From contig CAZCHH010000005.1 in NCBI GenBank assembly GCA_964498585.1, positions 1 through 64,000 on the forward strand: a stretch of 64,000 nt of DNA. The letters are read 5' to 3'. The notes under the pieces are model-generated. The model was not told the origin of the DNA, ran no database searches, and worked only from the letters and a program-made list of their open reading frames with translations. Both the position numbers and the translations under genes were made by a program. The DNA is from JAAYJM01 sp964498585 (lineage in GTDB: Bacteria > Bacteroidota > Ignavibacteria > Kapaibacteriales > UBA2268). This document shows, one piece after another, positions 1 through 8,589 of this stretch (position 1 is the stretch's first letter; every line of letters starts with the position of its first letter).

Positions 1-19
1 GATGACATCAATTAACACA

Positions 20-100
20 GTCATTCTGAACGAAGTGAAGAATCCAGAAAATTTTCTTTAAACCACTATCCTCTGGATTCTTCGCTCCGCTCAGAATGAC
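20..100. repeat. GTCATTCTGA palindromic repeat, type A, copy 1
   Basis: The arms run from GTCATTCTGAACGAAGTGAA through a TCCAGA / TCTGGA inner pair and return as TTCGCTCCGCTCAGAATGAC. They can fold into a hairpin of about 80 nt. Close copies lie at 17248-17327, 19810-19891, 33737-33815 and 36530-36609. Confidence 0.85.
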
Positions 101-180
101 CGACAAAAGTAACGATGTCATTGGCAATCCATTGATAAAGTAAATGCTTTATTATAATAGAGATTACATAACTTAATGTT

Positions 181-333
181 TCATGCTGACAAATGTCAGA
201 ATCCATCTTAATATTGTTTAACGCTATTCAATTTTAACTATTTCATTGAAGCATTTGGGTTTGTCCAAATGTAACAAGTGAGCAAGCTCACTTGCTTTTC
301 CAAGATAGATTCTGACATACAACAGAATGACAA
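181..333 (+). repeat. dispersed repeat type F, copy 1
   Basis: This 153 bp unit contains an AACGCTATTCAATTTTA block, then TTTCATTGAAGCATTTGGG. It ends in CAGAATGACAA. It matches the reverse complement of 8056-8207 over nearly its whole length. Its ends belong to the same GTCATTCTG/CAGAATGAC class as the type A repeats, but the core is different. Confidence 0.8.
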
Positions 334-536
334 GAAAAGATTTCATTGGCAGCTTAGCGAAGAACGACAAGACTGTGAAATAAAAAACTACGAGGAATAA
401 GGAGTTCTGAAATTTTAAAAATTCAGTAATAATTGTGAAAAAATTTAAAATATTTATATTTAAACATTTAAATCATTTTTGCGTTTATACGTCAATAGAT
501 AGAATATATTTTATGTTGAAAAAACAGTAAGAAAAA

Positions 537-1688
537 ATGAGAAAAATAATATATTTTTTTGCGATAATATTAATAGTAACATCGAATCCAATAAAAGCGC
601 AATTGCCAATAATCAAATCAGATGCTGATAGTCTAATTCAATTGGGTAAGGATTATGTTTACAACGTTGAATTTAATAAAGCATCACAGTGCTTTAAAGA
701 AGTTATCAATAAGTACCCTGACCATCCAGCCGGCTATTTCCTTGACGCTATGATTGAATGGTGGAAGATTACTTTATACCGTAGAACAGAAAAGTATGAT
801 AATGTTTTTTTAAAAAAAATTGAAAAAGTAGTAGACATTTGTGATAAAGAATTAAAAAAAGACCCTACAGATGTAAAATCACTTTTTTTCAAAGCAGGTG
901 CATTGGGATTCCGAGGCCGTTTTCATGCTTTGCGCAAAAGTTGGTTTCCAGCAATAAATGATGGTAGTATTGCATATAACATTTTAATCGATTTACTTAA
1001 AATTGCACCACAGAATTATGATATTATGCTTGGAACAGGGCTGTACTGTTATTTAGCTGCTGTTCTTCCAGAAAAATATTCAATTCTTAAACCAATGCTT
1101 TATTTTTTACCGGAAGGAAATAAAAATCTTGGTTTATCTTTACTAAAAGCATCAGGAAAAAATGCAATGTATGCAAATATTGAATCCCAAGTTGCGTTGC
1201 TAAATTTTTATTACGATTTTGAACGAAACACTAATGAAGCTTTAAAAATTGCAAAGGAATTGACTGAAAAATACCCTAATAATCCATATTTTCGTAAATA
1301 TTTAGGTCGTTGCTACGTTTCGCTTGGCGACCTTGCTCTATATGAAAGCACCTGGCGAGCAATCCTTGTTGATTATATTCAAGGCAAAGAAGGATACGAT
1401 GAGTTTACAGCCCGTGAAGCTCTATACTACATTGGTTATGCTTTAATGTCAAGAGGAGAATACGATATGGCTCTCAAATATTTTCTTAAATGCAATGATG
1501 CAAACAAGCTCATAGATAAAGAGCCAACTGGTTTCCAAACAAATACTCTACTTAAAATTGGGAATATTTATGATATAAAGAAAAGAAGAAAAGATGCAGA
1601 AGGATATTATAAAAAAGTACTTGCTTTAAAAAATCTTTCTAACTCGCATGCAACAGCAGAAAAGTATTTGAAGACTCCTTACAAATAA
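537..1688 (+). CDS. secreted tetratricopeptide-repeat protein
   Basis: A 383-residue protein with an N-terminal signal peptide (about residues 1-22, hydrophobic core IIYFFAIILIVTS, likely cut after IKAQ). TPR-like helical hairpins are visible near residues 30-65 (YNVEFNKASQCFKEVINKYP), around 240-265 (ALKIAKELTEKYPNNPYF) and near 295-365 (GEYDMALKYFLKCND...KKRRKDAEGYYKKVLAL). It is probably a periplasmic or outer-membrane scaffold, but no partner can be named. The rarA start lies 5 nt after the stop, so the two may be co-transcribed. The start is the first ATG after an A-rich leader and no strong Shine-Dalgarno is visible. No catalytic motif was seen. Confidence 0.85.
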   Translation: MRKIIYFFAIILIVTSNPIKAQLPIIKSDADSLIQLGKDYVYNVEFNKASQCFKEVINKYPDHPAGYFLDAMIEWWKITLYRRTEKYDNVFLKKIEKVVDICDKELKKDPTDVKSLFFKAGALGFRGRFHALRKSWFPAINDGSIAYNILIDLLKIAPQNYDIMLGTGLYCYLAAVLPEKYSILKPMLYFLPEGNKNLGLSLLKASGKNAMYANIESQVALLNFYYDFERNTNEALKIAKELTEKYPNNPYFRKYLGRCYVSLGDLALYESTWRAILVDYIQGKEGYDEFTAREALYYIGYALMSRGEYDMALKYFLKCNDANKLIDKEPTGFQTNTLLKIGNIYDIKKRRKDAEGYYKKVLALKNLSNSHATAEKYLKTPYK

Positions 1689-1693
1689 TAATA

Positions 1694-3025
1694 ATGAATA
1701 TGCTTTTTGAAGAAATAGAAAAACAATCTCAAATACAAAATGCTCCACTGGCTGAAAGAGTCAGGCCTCAGAATATTAATGACTTAATTGGACAGGAGCA
1801 TCTTATAGGATTAGATGCTCCAATTCGTAAATTTATTGAATATGGAGAAATACCTTCCATTATTTTTTGGGGACCGCCAGGAGTTGGTAAAACTACCTTG
1901 GCTCAAATCATTTCAAATTCTGCTGATTATAGTTTTTCAAAACTTTCTGCTGTTGAATCTGGCGTAAAAGATGTTAGGGAAGTTATTTCTAAAGCAGAAA
2001 TGCTGAGAAAAAAGGGTAGAAAAACTCTTCTGTTTATTGATGAAATTCATCGTTTCAACAAATCACAACAGGATGCTCTTTTAAATGCAGTGGAAAAAGG
2101 AACTATTACATTAATTGGAGCTACTACTGAAAACCCATCATTTGAAGTTATTGCTCCACTGCTAAGCAGATGTCAGGTGTATCGCTTGAAAGCACTCGAA
2201 ATTGAGCATATTAAAAGCATAGTTTTAAATGCAATTCAAAAAGATGGTCAATTTAGTAATTATAGAATTGAAATTGAAGATTGGAATTTTCTCTATAATA
2301 TTTCTGCCGGTGATGCCCGTTCTGCTTTGAATGCTATCGATTTAGCATTTAAATTTATAAAAAAAAATACTGAAGACAACATTATAATTACCCGTAAGCA
2401 TTTAGAGAAAGCATTACAGCAAAGAACTGCCTATTATGACAAAAAAGGAGATTCGCATTATGATACCATTTCTGCTTTTATAAAATCACTACGTGGTTCT
2501 GACCCGGATGCAGCTCTTCTTTGGCTAGCAAAAATGCTTGATGCTGGCGAAGACCCACGATTCATTGCAAGGCGTATGGTGATTTTTGCAAGTGAAGATA
2601 TTAGTAATGCAGACCCATTTGCTCTTACTCTTGCTATTTCTGTTTTTCAAGCTGTTGAACTAATTGGAATGCCGGAAGCACAAATTAATTTAGCTCAAGC
2701 CGTTACTTATCTCGCTTGCTGCCCAAAATCCAATGCTTCTTATCTTGGATTAATGGCAGCTCAAAACTATGTTAGGAAAGCTCATTCTCTAATTGTTCCG
2801 CTACATTTAAGAAATGCTCCTACTCAATTAATGAAAGATGAAGGATACGGAGAAAACTATAAATACCCTCACGATTTTGATTTCCATTTTGTTAAAGAAA
2901 ACTACTTTCCAATGAATACAAATCCTATAGCATTCTATTTTCCCGGAACTTTTGGAAAGGAAGATGCTTTTTCTAAAAGAATGAAAATATTCTGGAAAGA
3001 AAGGTTTGAAGATGTCAGAGATTAA
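1694..3025 (+). CDS. rarA: replication-associated recombination protein A (RarA/MgsA AAA+ ATPase)
   Basis: A 443-residue AAA+ ATPase of the clamp-loader-related RarA/MgsA/WRNIP1 family, which acts at stalled replication forks. Walker A is GPPGVGKT (60-67), Walker B is LLFIDE (112-117) followed by HRFNKSQQDALL, and sensor 1 is the GATTENPSFE segment (about 142-151). The C-terminal MgsA-type tetramerisation region is recognisable from HLRNAPTQLMKDEGYG...YKYPHD. Length and motif order match the family. ATGs at 1694 and 1700 are both possible starts. The gene follows the TPR gene by 5 nt. No fault or truncation is seen. Confidence 0.96.
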   Translation: MNMLFEEIEKQSQIQNAPLAERVRPQNINDLIGQEHLIGLDAPIRKFIEYGEIPSIIFWGPPGVGKTTLAQIISNSADYSFSKLSAVESGVKDVREVISKAEMLRKKGRKTLLFIDEIHRFNKSQQDALLNAVEKGTITLIGATTENPSFEVIAPLLSRCQVYRLKALEIEHIKSIVLNAIQKDGQFSNYRIEIEDWNFLYNISAGDARSALNAIDLAFKFIKKNTEDNIIITRKHLEKALQQRTAYYDKKGDSHYDTISAFIKSLRGSDPDAALLWLAKMLDAGEDPRFIARRMVIFASEDISNADPFALTLAISVFQAVELIGMPEAQINLAQAVTYLACCPKSNASYLGLMAAQNYVRKAHSLIVPLHLRNAPTQLMKDEGYGENYKYPHDFDFHFVKENYFPMNTNPIAFYFPGTFGKEDAFSKRMKIFWKERFEDVRD

Positions 3026-3064
3026 ATATTTGAGAATTTTATTAAAAGGGATTAATTTTACTTT

Positions 3065-3123
3065 GTCATTGGCAACCCTTAGATAAAGGAAGACCTTTAT
3101 TTTATCTTGAGGTTCAGAATGAC
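3065..3123. repeat. short GTCATT...AATGAC element with TAAAG/CTTTA core (type G)
   Basis: Begins GTCATTGGCAACCC and ends GGTTCAGAATGAC, with an internal GATAAAGGAAGACCTTTAT pairing region. Related cores (ATAAAGCANNTGCTTTAT) occur near 112-160, 8221-8270, 17347-17392, 33671-33715 and 43423-43460. Confidence 0.6.
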
Positions 3124-3134
3124 ACATTTTTTAA

Positions 3135-3348
3135 CAGTCATACGAACAACAATTTGTTATCATGACTTTACATTATGTATCAATTTCCATTTCTTTATCC
3201 CGTTAGGGATTGAATATTTGTAACATTCAAACCATTATACTTTAGTTATCCCGTTAGGGATTAAATAGCAATATTATATATATAATCCCTATCGGGATAA
3301 AAACAGAAGTGGCTTTCTCTTGTTACAAATTATAATCCCTATCGGGAT
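3135..3348 (+). repeat. 214 bp composite palindromic element, copy 1
   Basis: The first part (3135-3175) is a hairpin-like stretch starting CAGTCATACGAACAACAA and returning as ATCATGACTTTAC. Four 28-30 bp units built on ATCCCGNTAGGGAT follow. The first two (from 3197 and 3248) are direct, the last two (ending 3299 and 3348) are inverted, and TTTGTAACA / TGTTACAAA flanks the outer pair. The reverse complement of 36631-36844 matches it over the same 214 bp. The core also resembles 24717-24871. Confidence 0.85.
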
Positions 3349-3658
3349 ATTTAACTTTTCTTATAATATGTCAGTACCATACAATCGTCAGTGAAGAAAC
3401 TTAAACTACTTGTGAGATTCCTCACTTTGTATCGAAATGACACCTTTAAAGGTAATTTGCGCAATTATTCTTTACGAGGCAATTCTTCTAACTCCTTTAT
3501 TTTCGTTATGGGGGCTGGAGTACTGAATCTATGCTAATGGAAGCATTTTCGGAACAACGACCAAATTCTAAACTCATTTCTTTACCCTTTTTTTTGTTTA
3601 ACTTAACTAAATTTATGATAAAAAAAATGTTATTTTAACACTAAGAATAAAAAAGTTT

Positions 3659-4699
3659 CTATTCCAACACAAACAAGCCGTTATACGAAAAACTTAAAAT
3701 AAAAATTGCTATGCAAAACCAGCCAATTACTTTACGAGTGTTATTGAGTGGTTGCTCATCGTAAATTTCAGGATGCTTGAATTTGAATAAAAATCTCCCT
3801 AATAATGCCCAAAGAAGCCAGCCATTCCAGGATTGGAAAAACCAGGGAACAGCAGATTTCATTTTCGATAAAACCGGTAAAAGCAAATCCTGTAAAAATA
3901 TGTAAATGCTTGATGGGTCATCGTATTGGAGTATGTCGTAAAGCATTCCCAGAATAGAACCAATGCTAAAAATAATTAAAATCCAAAAAAAGTAACGTGC
4001 AATTTTTTCCTGACGCTTACCAAATAAAGCGTAGCAGATATGTCCGCCATCTAACTGCCCAATCGGAAGCAAATTTAGTGTTGTTACAAACAATCCGAAC
4101 CAGCCCACGTTTAATAGTGGATAATGGTAAATTTCATTCATCGGAGGTAGCCAGCCATTAGGATTTGCAAAAATTGATGCAAAAGCAGAATAAAGCAGTG
4201 TGTCGCCGAAGTGCATTCCAGCTGATGGGATTACTCCATTTGCGAGCATCCTGTATTCAGGATGTATCGTATAAATAAATTCTTTTGGTGGAAGAGTAGC
4301 AAAGCCGATTATCAAAAAAACAATGCAAACGATAAAACCAGCGATTGGTCCTGCAGCTCCAATATCGAATAAAGCACGTTTGGAAAGAATAGGAGTGCGG
4401 GTCTTAATCACTGCTCCAAATGTGCCGAAAGTTGGCATATAAAGTAGTGGAGGGAATGGAATAAAGTAAGGAAGAGAGGCATCTACTTTATGGATTTTTG
4501 AGGCAAAATAATGTCCAAACTCGTGTGCTGCAAGAAAAAAAAGGATTAACGTTGCATAAGTTAAGCCATATTGAATATTTACCAAATTAGTGTAATCTTT
4601 ATTTGCCCACATTGCTCCGGCTAAGGCTGTACTGAAAAAAGAAACTGCAAATAACAATATATGTACGTAAAGCGGACTTGGCTGTTTGAAAAATCTCAT
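3659..4699 (-). CDS. site-2 protease family integral membrane metalloprotease (M50)
   Basis: A 346-residue polytopic membrane protein. The zinc-binding HEFGH motif sits at residues 59-63 in a hydrophobic helix, and the second metal-ligand motif NLLPIGQLDGGH is at 209-220. Both are diagnostic of the intramembrane S2P/RseP/SpoIVFB fold. No PDZ domain is visible. The short form with a proline-rich PYFIPFPP loop resembles the plastid EGY-type and bacterial stand-alone group. Known family members cleave anti-sigma factors or other membrane-tethered regulators, but the substrate here is unknown. It is divergent from the nnr gene across an 83 bp AT-rich spacer that must hold both promoters. Confidence 0.9.
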   Translation of the reverse strand: MRFFKQPSPLYVHILLFAVSFFSTALAGAMWANKDYTNLVNIQYGLTYATLILFFLAAHEFGHYFASKIHKVDASLPYFIPFPPLLYMPTFGTFGAVIKTRTPILSKRALFDIGAAGPIAGFIVCIVFLIIGFATLPPKEFIYTIHPEYRMLANGVIPSAGMHFGDTLLYSAFASIFANPNGWLPPMNEIYHYPLLNVGWFGLFVTTLNLLPIGQLDGGHICYALFGKRQEKIARYFFWILIIFSIGSILGMLYDILQYDDPSSIYIFLQDLLLPVLSKMKSAVPWFFQSWNGWLLWALLGRFLFKFKHPEIYDEQPLNNTRKVIGWFCIAIFILSFSYNGLFVLE

Positions 4700-4782
4700 A
4701 TTTTCATTTTCAAATTAAAAATGCAAAATTAACTTTTTTTTTTATATTTTTGTTATTTATGTTGAGTTTTTTCTGAAGAAAT

Positions 4783-6291
4783 ATGCTAAATATATTAACA
4801 CCTAAAGAAATGTATGCTGTTGATAGCTATTCTATCAATCAGCATAGTATTCCATCTGCAATTTTAATGGAAAATGCTGCACGCTCCTCTGCAATTTATA
4901 TTAATCAAATCATTTTGGAACATAACTTAAAAAGCCCCGAAATAATAATTATTTGTGGAAGTGGAAATAATGGCGGAGATGGTTTCGCTACAGCACGCCA
5001 TCTTTTTGAAAATTATTCTGTAAAATGTTTTTGGCTCGGCGATATAGACAAAATGAGCAATGAAACAAAAACGAATTTTCTCGCTGCGAAAAATATAGGA
5101 ATTGATTTAATAAAAATTGAATCTGAAGAAAATTTGAATACCATTGATTTAAATTGTGATGTGTTGATTGATTCAATGATTGGGGTAGGTGGCTCTGAAA
5201 ATATTCGTGGAATAGCACTTTCTGTTTTGCAAAAAATCAAAGATATTTCGGCTTTAAAAATTGCAATCGATGCTCCTACCGGACTTAATACTGAAACTGG
5301 AATAGCCGGCGAGTTCTGTTTCCAAGCCGATTATACAATAACAATGTTTGCAATTAAAACAGGTATGCTTCTTAATGATGGATTGGAGGTTTGCGGTAAA
5401 ATTAAAATTGCCAATCTTGGCTCTCCTACAAAAGTGATTAAGGATTACAGCAAAATTTCTATTTTGCAAAAAGAAGATTTAGAGAAAATTTTACCAAAAC
5501 GAAAAAAGAAAAGTTCAAAATTTGATTATGGTAGAGTGTTAATTATTGCTGGCTCAAGGAAATATCCCGGTGCTGCTGCTCTTACTGCAAATGCTGCTAT
5601 TAAATCCGGTGCTGGTCTTGTTGAGCTTTGCACAAATTACCTTCATCCGGCAGTTTTGCCAGAAGTCATTCCAAATTTTCTTGATGAAAACGAGATAGGT
5701 TGTATTGACGACACTGGATATAATTTAGATTTAATTTTAGAAAAGGCAGAAAAATCAAATGCTATCGCTATTGGTCCCGGCATTTCTGACAACGAAGAAG
5801 CATTGAATCTGTGCAATCAGGTGCTTAAACAAGTGAATAACGAAATACCTGTTGTTCTTGATGCAGATGCTTTAAGAATAATTAGCAAAGATACAATTTT
5901 ACGTAGAAATATAATTTTAACTCCGCACTGTGGTGAGTTTTCACGAATTACTGGAATAGAAAGGAAAGAAGTTGAAATTTTTGCTCATAATTTAGCAAAA
6001 GAGTGGGCAGAAAAATTTGGCTGCATAGTGCATTTAAAAAATGTTCCTACAATAACAAGCGATGGATGTTCTTCATATTGGAATATATACGGAAATGCGG
6101 GAATGGCAACTGGTGGCAGTGGGGACGTTTTAACCGGAATTATAGTTTCACTTTTATCGCAAGGGTTGGAGCCACTTCTAGCCACAGCAGCAGCGTCTTT
6201 TATTCATTCAGAAGCTGGAGATATATATGCAGTAAAGTATGGTGAAAGAACGCTGACTGCCACTGGGCTGATTGAAATGATTAGCTGTTGA
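4783..6291 (+). CDS. nnr: bifunctional NAD(P)H-hydrate epimerase / ADP-dependent NAD(P)H-hydrate dehydratase
   Basis: A 502-residue two-domain metabolite-repair enzyme. The N-terminal YjeF_N epimerase domain (about 1-215) has GSGNNGGDGFATARHL (59-74) and AIDAPTGLNTETG (161-173). The C-terminal ribokinase-like dehydratase domain (about 225-500) has GPGISDNEEA (330-339), TPHCGEFSR (379-387) and the nucleotide-site GGSGDVLTG (443-451). Together they restore NAD(P)H damaged by hydration: the epimerase interconverts S and R hydrates and the dehydratase regenerates NAD(P)H using ADP. Length and fusion order are standard for bacterial Nnr. It starts at ATG 4783. A hairpin at 6306-6338 lies just after the stop. 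Confidence 0.95.
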   Translation: MLNILTPKEMYAVDSYSINQHSIPSAILMENAARSSAIYINQIILEHNLKSPEIIIICGSGNNGGDGFATARHLFENYSVKCFWLGDIDKMSNETKTNFLAAKNIGIDLIKIESEENLNTIDLNCDVLIDSMIGVGGSENIRGIALSVLQKIKDISALKIAIDAPTGLNTETGIAGEFCFQADYTITMFAIKTGMLLNDGLEVCGKIKIANLGSPTKVIKDYSKISILQKEDLEKILPKRKKKSSKFDYGRVLIIAGSRKYPGAAALTANAAIKSGAGLVELCTNYLHPAVLPEVIPNFLDENEIGCIDDTGYNLDLILEKAEKSNAIAIGPGISDNEEALNLCNQVLKQVNNEIPVVLDADALRIISKDTILRRNIILTPHCGEFSRITGIERKEVEIFAHNLAKEWAEKFGCIVHLKNVPTITSDGCSSYWNIYGNAGMATGGSGDVLTGIIVSLLSQGLEPLLATAAASFIHSEAGDIYAVKYGERTLTATGLIEMISC

Positions 6292-6305
6292 GAAAGATTA
6301 TTTCA

Positions 6306-6338
6306 AGTCATCGTAAGACTGGCAGTCATACGATGACT
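6306..6338. terminator. hairpin after nnr (AGTCATCGT...ACGATGACT)
   Basis: Outer 9 bp arms AGTCATCGT / ACGATGACT enclose an inner AGACTGGCAGTC. There is no long T-run after it, so its role as an intrinsic terminator is uncertain. A near-identical hairpin occurs at 52875-52906, which suggests a dispersed element. It lies 15 nt after the nnr stop. Confidence 0.45.
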
Positions 6339-6367
6339 AAAGCATTGCTAATAATCAATTTTCATAA

Positions 6368-6395
6368 GTAGAGACAAGGCATACCTTGTCTCTAC
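6368..6395. repeat. short palindrome GTAGAGACAAGG...CCTTGTCTCTAC
   Basis: Arms of 12 bp around a CATA centre form a nearly perfect palindrome between nnr and the converging aldehyde dehydrogenase gene. A hairpin here could terminate either strand, but no T-run supports that. Confidence 0.6.
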
Positions 6396-6573
6396 GTTCA
6401 TTCATCGTCACTAAAAAAGATGACGAAATAGGGATTTTCTCCAGCATTGAATCGCTGTAGAGGTTTTTAATTAGATGACAAACATCTTCGTGATTTTGGT
6501 CATCTAAAATTTAATACGCAAATCATCTTACTTCGAATACTTTCGGAATGTTTATTATTTATTTTAAATTGTG

Positions 6574-7944
6574 CTACTCATTAATTGCAATAGTTTTAAT
6601 ATTTACAAATTCGTAAATGCCAAATTCAGAAAGTTCTCGACCATAACCAGATGATTTAGTCCCGCCAAAAGGCAGTCGTGGATCTGATTTTACAAAATCA
6701 TTAACGCAACAGGTTCCCGATTGAATGATGTTTTTTGCAATGTATTCTGCTTTTTCAATATCTTTTGAAAAAATAGCGGCACCCAAACCAAATTTTGTAT
6801 CATTTGCAATATTGATTGCTTCCTGCTCATCTTCAGCGTTAATAATTGCAGCAACTGGTCCGAAGACTTCTTCATCATAAGCTGGACAACCTTTTTTCAC
6901 ATCAGTAAGAACAGTAGCTGGATAAAAATACCCTTTTCCGCTTGGTAGCTCTCCGCCGAGAGCAATTTTAGCTCCAAGTTTTACGCTTTCTTCAACTTGC
7001 CTATTGAGATTTTGCTGTAAGTCGCGCCGGGCTTGAGGACCAATGTTCACTTTATCATCAAGAGGATTTCCAACTACTTTTTGGCTCATCTTTTGAACAA
7101 AAATATTAGTAAATTCTTTAATTACCGGCTTTTCTACGACGAAACGTTTTGCCGCAATACAGCTTTGTCCGCTGTTTAAAGTGCGGGCAGCAACGCAAAG
7201 TTCAGCAGCTTTTTCTAAATTAGCATCCTTGAAAATAATGTATGGGTCGCTTCCGCCAAGCTCAAGAACGACTTTTTTAATTGCTTTTCCGGCATTTGTG
7301 CCAATTGATGAACCTGCTGGAGTACTGCCTGTTAATGTAACGGCTGCTATATGTTTGCTTTCGATTATTTGTGGAATGGATTCAAAGGGGACAATAAGAT
7401 TTGTAAACACACCGACAGGGAAGCCGGCTTCAAGAAATGCTTCCTCAATTTTTTTAGAACAGCCAAACGTATTAGGTGAATGTTTGAGTATTCCTACGTT
7501 TCCAGCCATAAGATTTGGAGCAGCAAACCTAAATACCTGCCAAAAAGGGAAATTCCAAGGCATTATTGCAAGAATTGCCCCAATAGGTTGGAAAGCTATA
7601 TAATTTTTGTAGTAATCTGTTTTAACTATTTTGTCTTTCAAGAATTGCTCTGAATTTTCTGCATAATATTCACAAACCCAGGCACATTTTTCAACTTCAC
7701 CAATTCCCTGAGCAAGTGGCTTACCCATTTCAAGAGCCATTAACTTAGCATATTCCTGCTTGTTTGCACGTAGAACGTCAGCTACTTTAAACATTCGATT
7801 TGAGCGTTCTTTAAATGTGGATTTTTTCCACACTGGAAAGATTTCATTAGCATTATTTAACTTTTGCTTTACTAATGAAGCCGGCATTTCCTCATAGTTT
7901 TCGAGAATTTCTTCTGTAGCTGGATTAATTGTTGTAAAAATCAT
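6574..7944 (-). CDS. NAD(P)-dependent aldehyde dehydrogenase, succinate-semialdehyde dehydrogenase type
   Basis: A 456-residue soluble aldehyde dehydrogenase. It shows the oxyanion-hole/cofactor segment PWNFPFW (129-135, catalytic Asn131), the TLTGSTPAG cofactor loop (204-212), the general base Glu228 in LELGGSDP, and the nucleophile Cys262 in NSGQSCIAAKRF. The family oxidises aldehydes to acids through a thioester intermediate. The length of about 455 residues and the SDP after LELGG are typical of the succinate-semialdehyde dehydrogenase (GabD/YneI-like) branch, though the exact substrate is not shown. It stands alone, converging on nnr. A repeat-rich 645 bp region separates it from pheT. 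Confidence 0.92.
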   Translation of the reverse strand: MIFTTINPATEEILENYEEMPASLVKQKLNNANEIFPVWKKSTFKERSNRMFKVADVLRANKQEYAKLMALEMGKPLAQGIGEVEKCAWVCEYYAENSEQFLKDKIVKTDYYKNYIAFQPIGAILAIMPWNFPFWQVFRFAAPNLMAGNVGILKHSPNTFGCSKKIEEAFLEAGFPVGVFTNLIVPFESIPQIIESKHIAAVTLTGSTPAGSSIGTNAGKAIKKVVLELGGSDPYIIFKDANLEKAAELCVAARTLNSGQSCIAAKRFVVEKPVIKEFTNIFVQKMSQKVVGNPLDDKVNIGPQARRDLQQNLNRQVEESVKLGAKIALGGELPSGKGYFYPATVLTDVKKGCPAYDEEVFGPVAAIINAEDEQEAINIANDTKFGLGAAIFSKDIEKAEYIAKNIIQSGTCCVNDFVKSDPRLPFGGTKSSGYGRELSEFGIYEFVNIKTIAINE

Positions 7945-8589
7945 TGTTTCGTCCTTTATTTATTGTTAAAATCAATATTTCAAGTAGTTTTGAAATTACT
8001 ATATGGTAAAAAGTAGCTATAAGATTCTTACCTGTGTTGTTAATGATATCGCTTATTGTCATTCTGGTGTATGCCAGTATCGATATTGGGAAAGCAAATG
8101 AGTTTAATCACGTAACATTTGGGCTTGCCCAAATGCTTCAATGAAATAGCTAAAATTGAATAGCGTTGAATAATAATAAGATGGATTCAGGCATCCATCA
8201 GAATGATAGCACACAAATTATTTCATCTCTATTTAAATAAAGTTCTTCTTTTATCGCGGGATTCCGAATCACATTTTTTTCTTTATTATGGCAATTAAGA
8301 AAAATTCATTTTTCTTTTTATTTAATAAAATAAATTTAAACAACTAAAATGTAAATTACTGAAAATTTCAATGTTCAGATACTCAAAAATGTTAGACTTT
8401 CTTTTGAATTTGACAAATTTGACTTATACATTTTTTAAAATTTTTTAAAATTTCTATTTTTATAAATTATTTATATTGTTAAATTTTATAAAGAAAATTA
8501 ATTACTATTGAGTAATATTTCAAAAAATTTCTGTAATTTGCAAAAAAAAATTTTGATTTTTTGATTTTTTCCTTAAAATTTGAAAAAAT
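7945..8589. other. divergent intergenic region before pheT
   Basis: The region carries a type F repeat in reverse orientation (8056-8207) and a type G fragment (about 8221-8270). About 300 bp of very AT-rich sequence (8280-8589) follow and should hold the promoter for the pheT operon. No gene is supported. A tRNA-Phe or leader peptide was looked for by eye and not found. Confidence 0.6.
8056..8207 (-). repeat. dispersed repeat type F, copy 2
   Basis: On the + strand it begins TTGTCATTCTGGTGTATGCC and ends CATCCATCAGAATGAT. The internal AACATTTGGGCTTGCCCAAA block is itself a small palindrome. It is the reverse-complement partner of 181-333, with nearly the same length (152 versus 153 bp). Confidence 0.8.

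Larger units (their letters stand above)
1..536. other. repeat-rich intergenic region
   Basis: No gene is visible. The region holds a GTCATTCTGA-type palindrome (20-100), a fragment with a TAAAG..CTTTA core (about 112-160), a second element of about 153 bp (181-333), and a short block around 361-415. That last block is repeated near 17385-17445 (ACTACGAGG...AGGAGTTCTGAAATT). The last 120 bp before the TPR gene are very AT-rich and probably carry its promoter, but I cannot pick boxes with confidence. Confidence 0.6.
3026..3658. other. convergent intergenic region rich in palindromes
   Basis: This region lies between the converging ends of rarA and the site-2 protease gene. It contains a short GTCATT...AATGAC element (3065-3123), the 214 bp composite palindromic element (3135-3348), and a half-element near 3405-3441. 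After that comes a block around 3439-3500 (GGTAATTTGCGCAATT...CTTCTAACTCCTT) that recurs at about 19889-19945. No coding sequence is supported. Confidence 0.7.

Noticed and set aside
2828..3127. 99-residue minus-strand frame over the end of rarA
   Set aside because: It lies opposite the conserved C-terminus of rarA and runs into a palindromic repeat. It is an antisense shadow.
3197..3348. CRISPR-like repeats (ATCCCTATCGGGAT resembles some CRISPR repeat ends)
   Set aside because: Units occur in both orientations with unequal short spacing and the whole block recurs elsewhere as one piece. There is no array of unique spacers and no cas gene.
7181..7603. 140-residue plus-strand frame inside the aldehyde dehydrogenase gene
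   Set aside because: It is antisense to catalytic segments of a well-conserved enzyme and has no ribosome site or neighbour logic.
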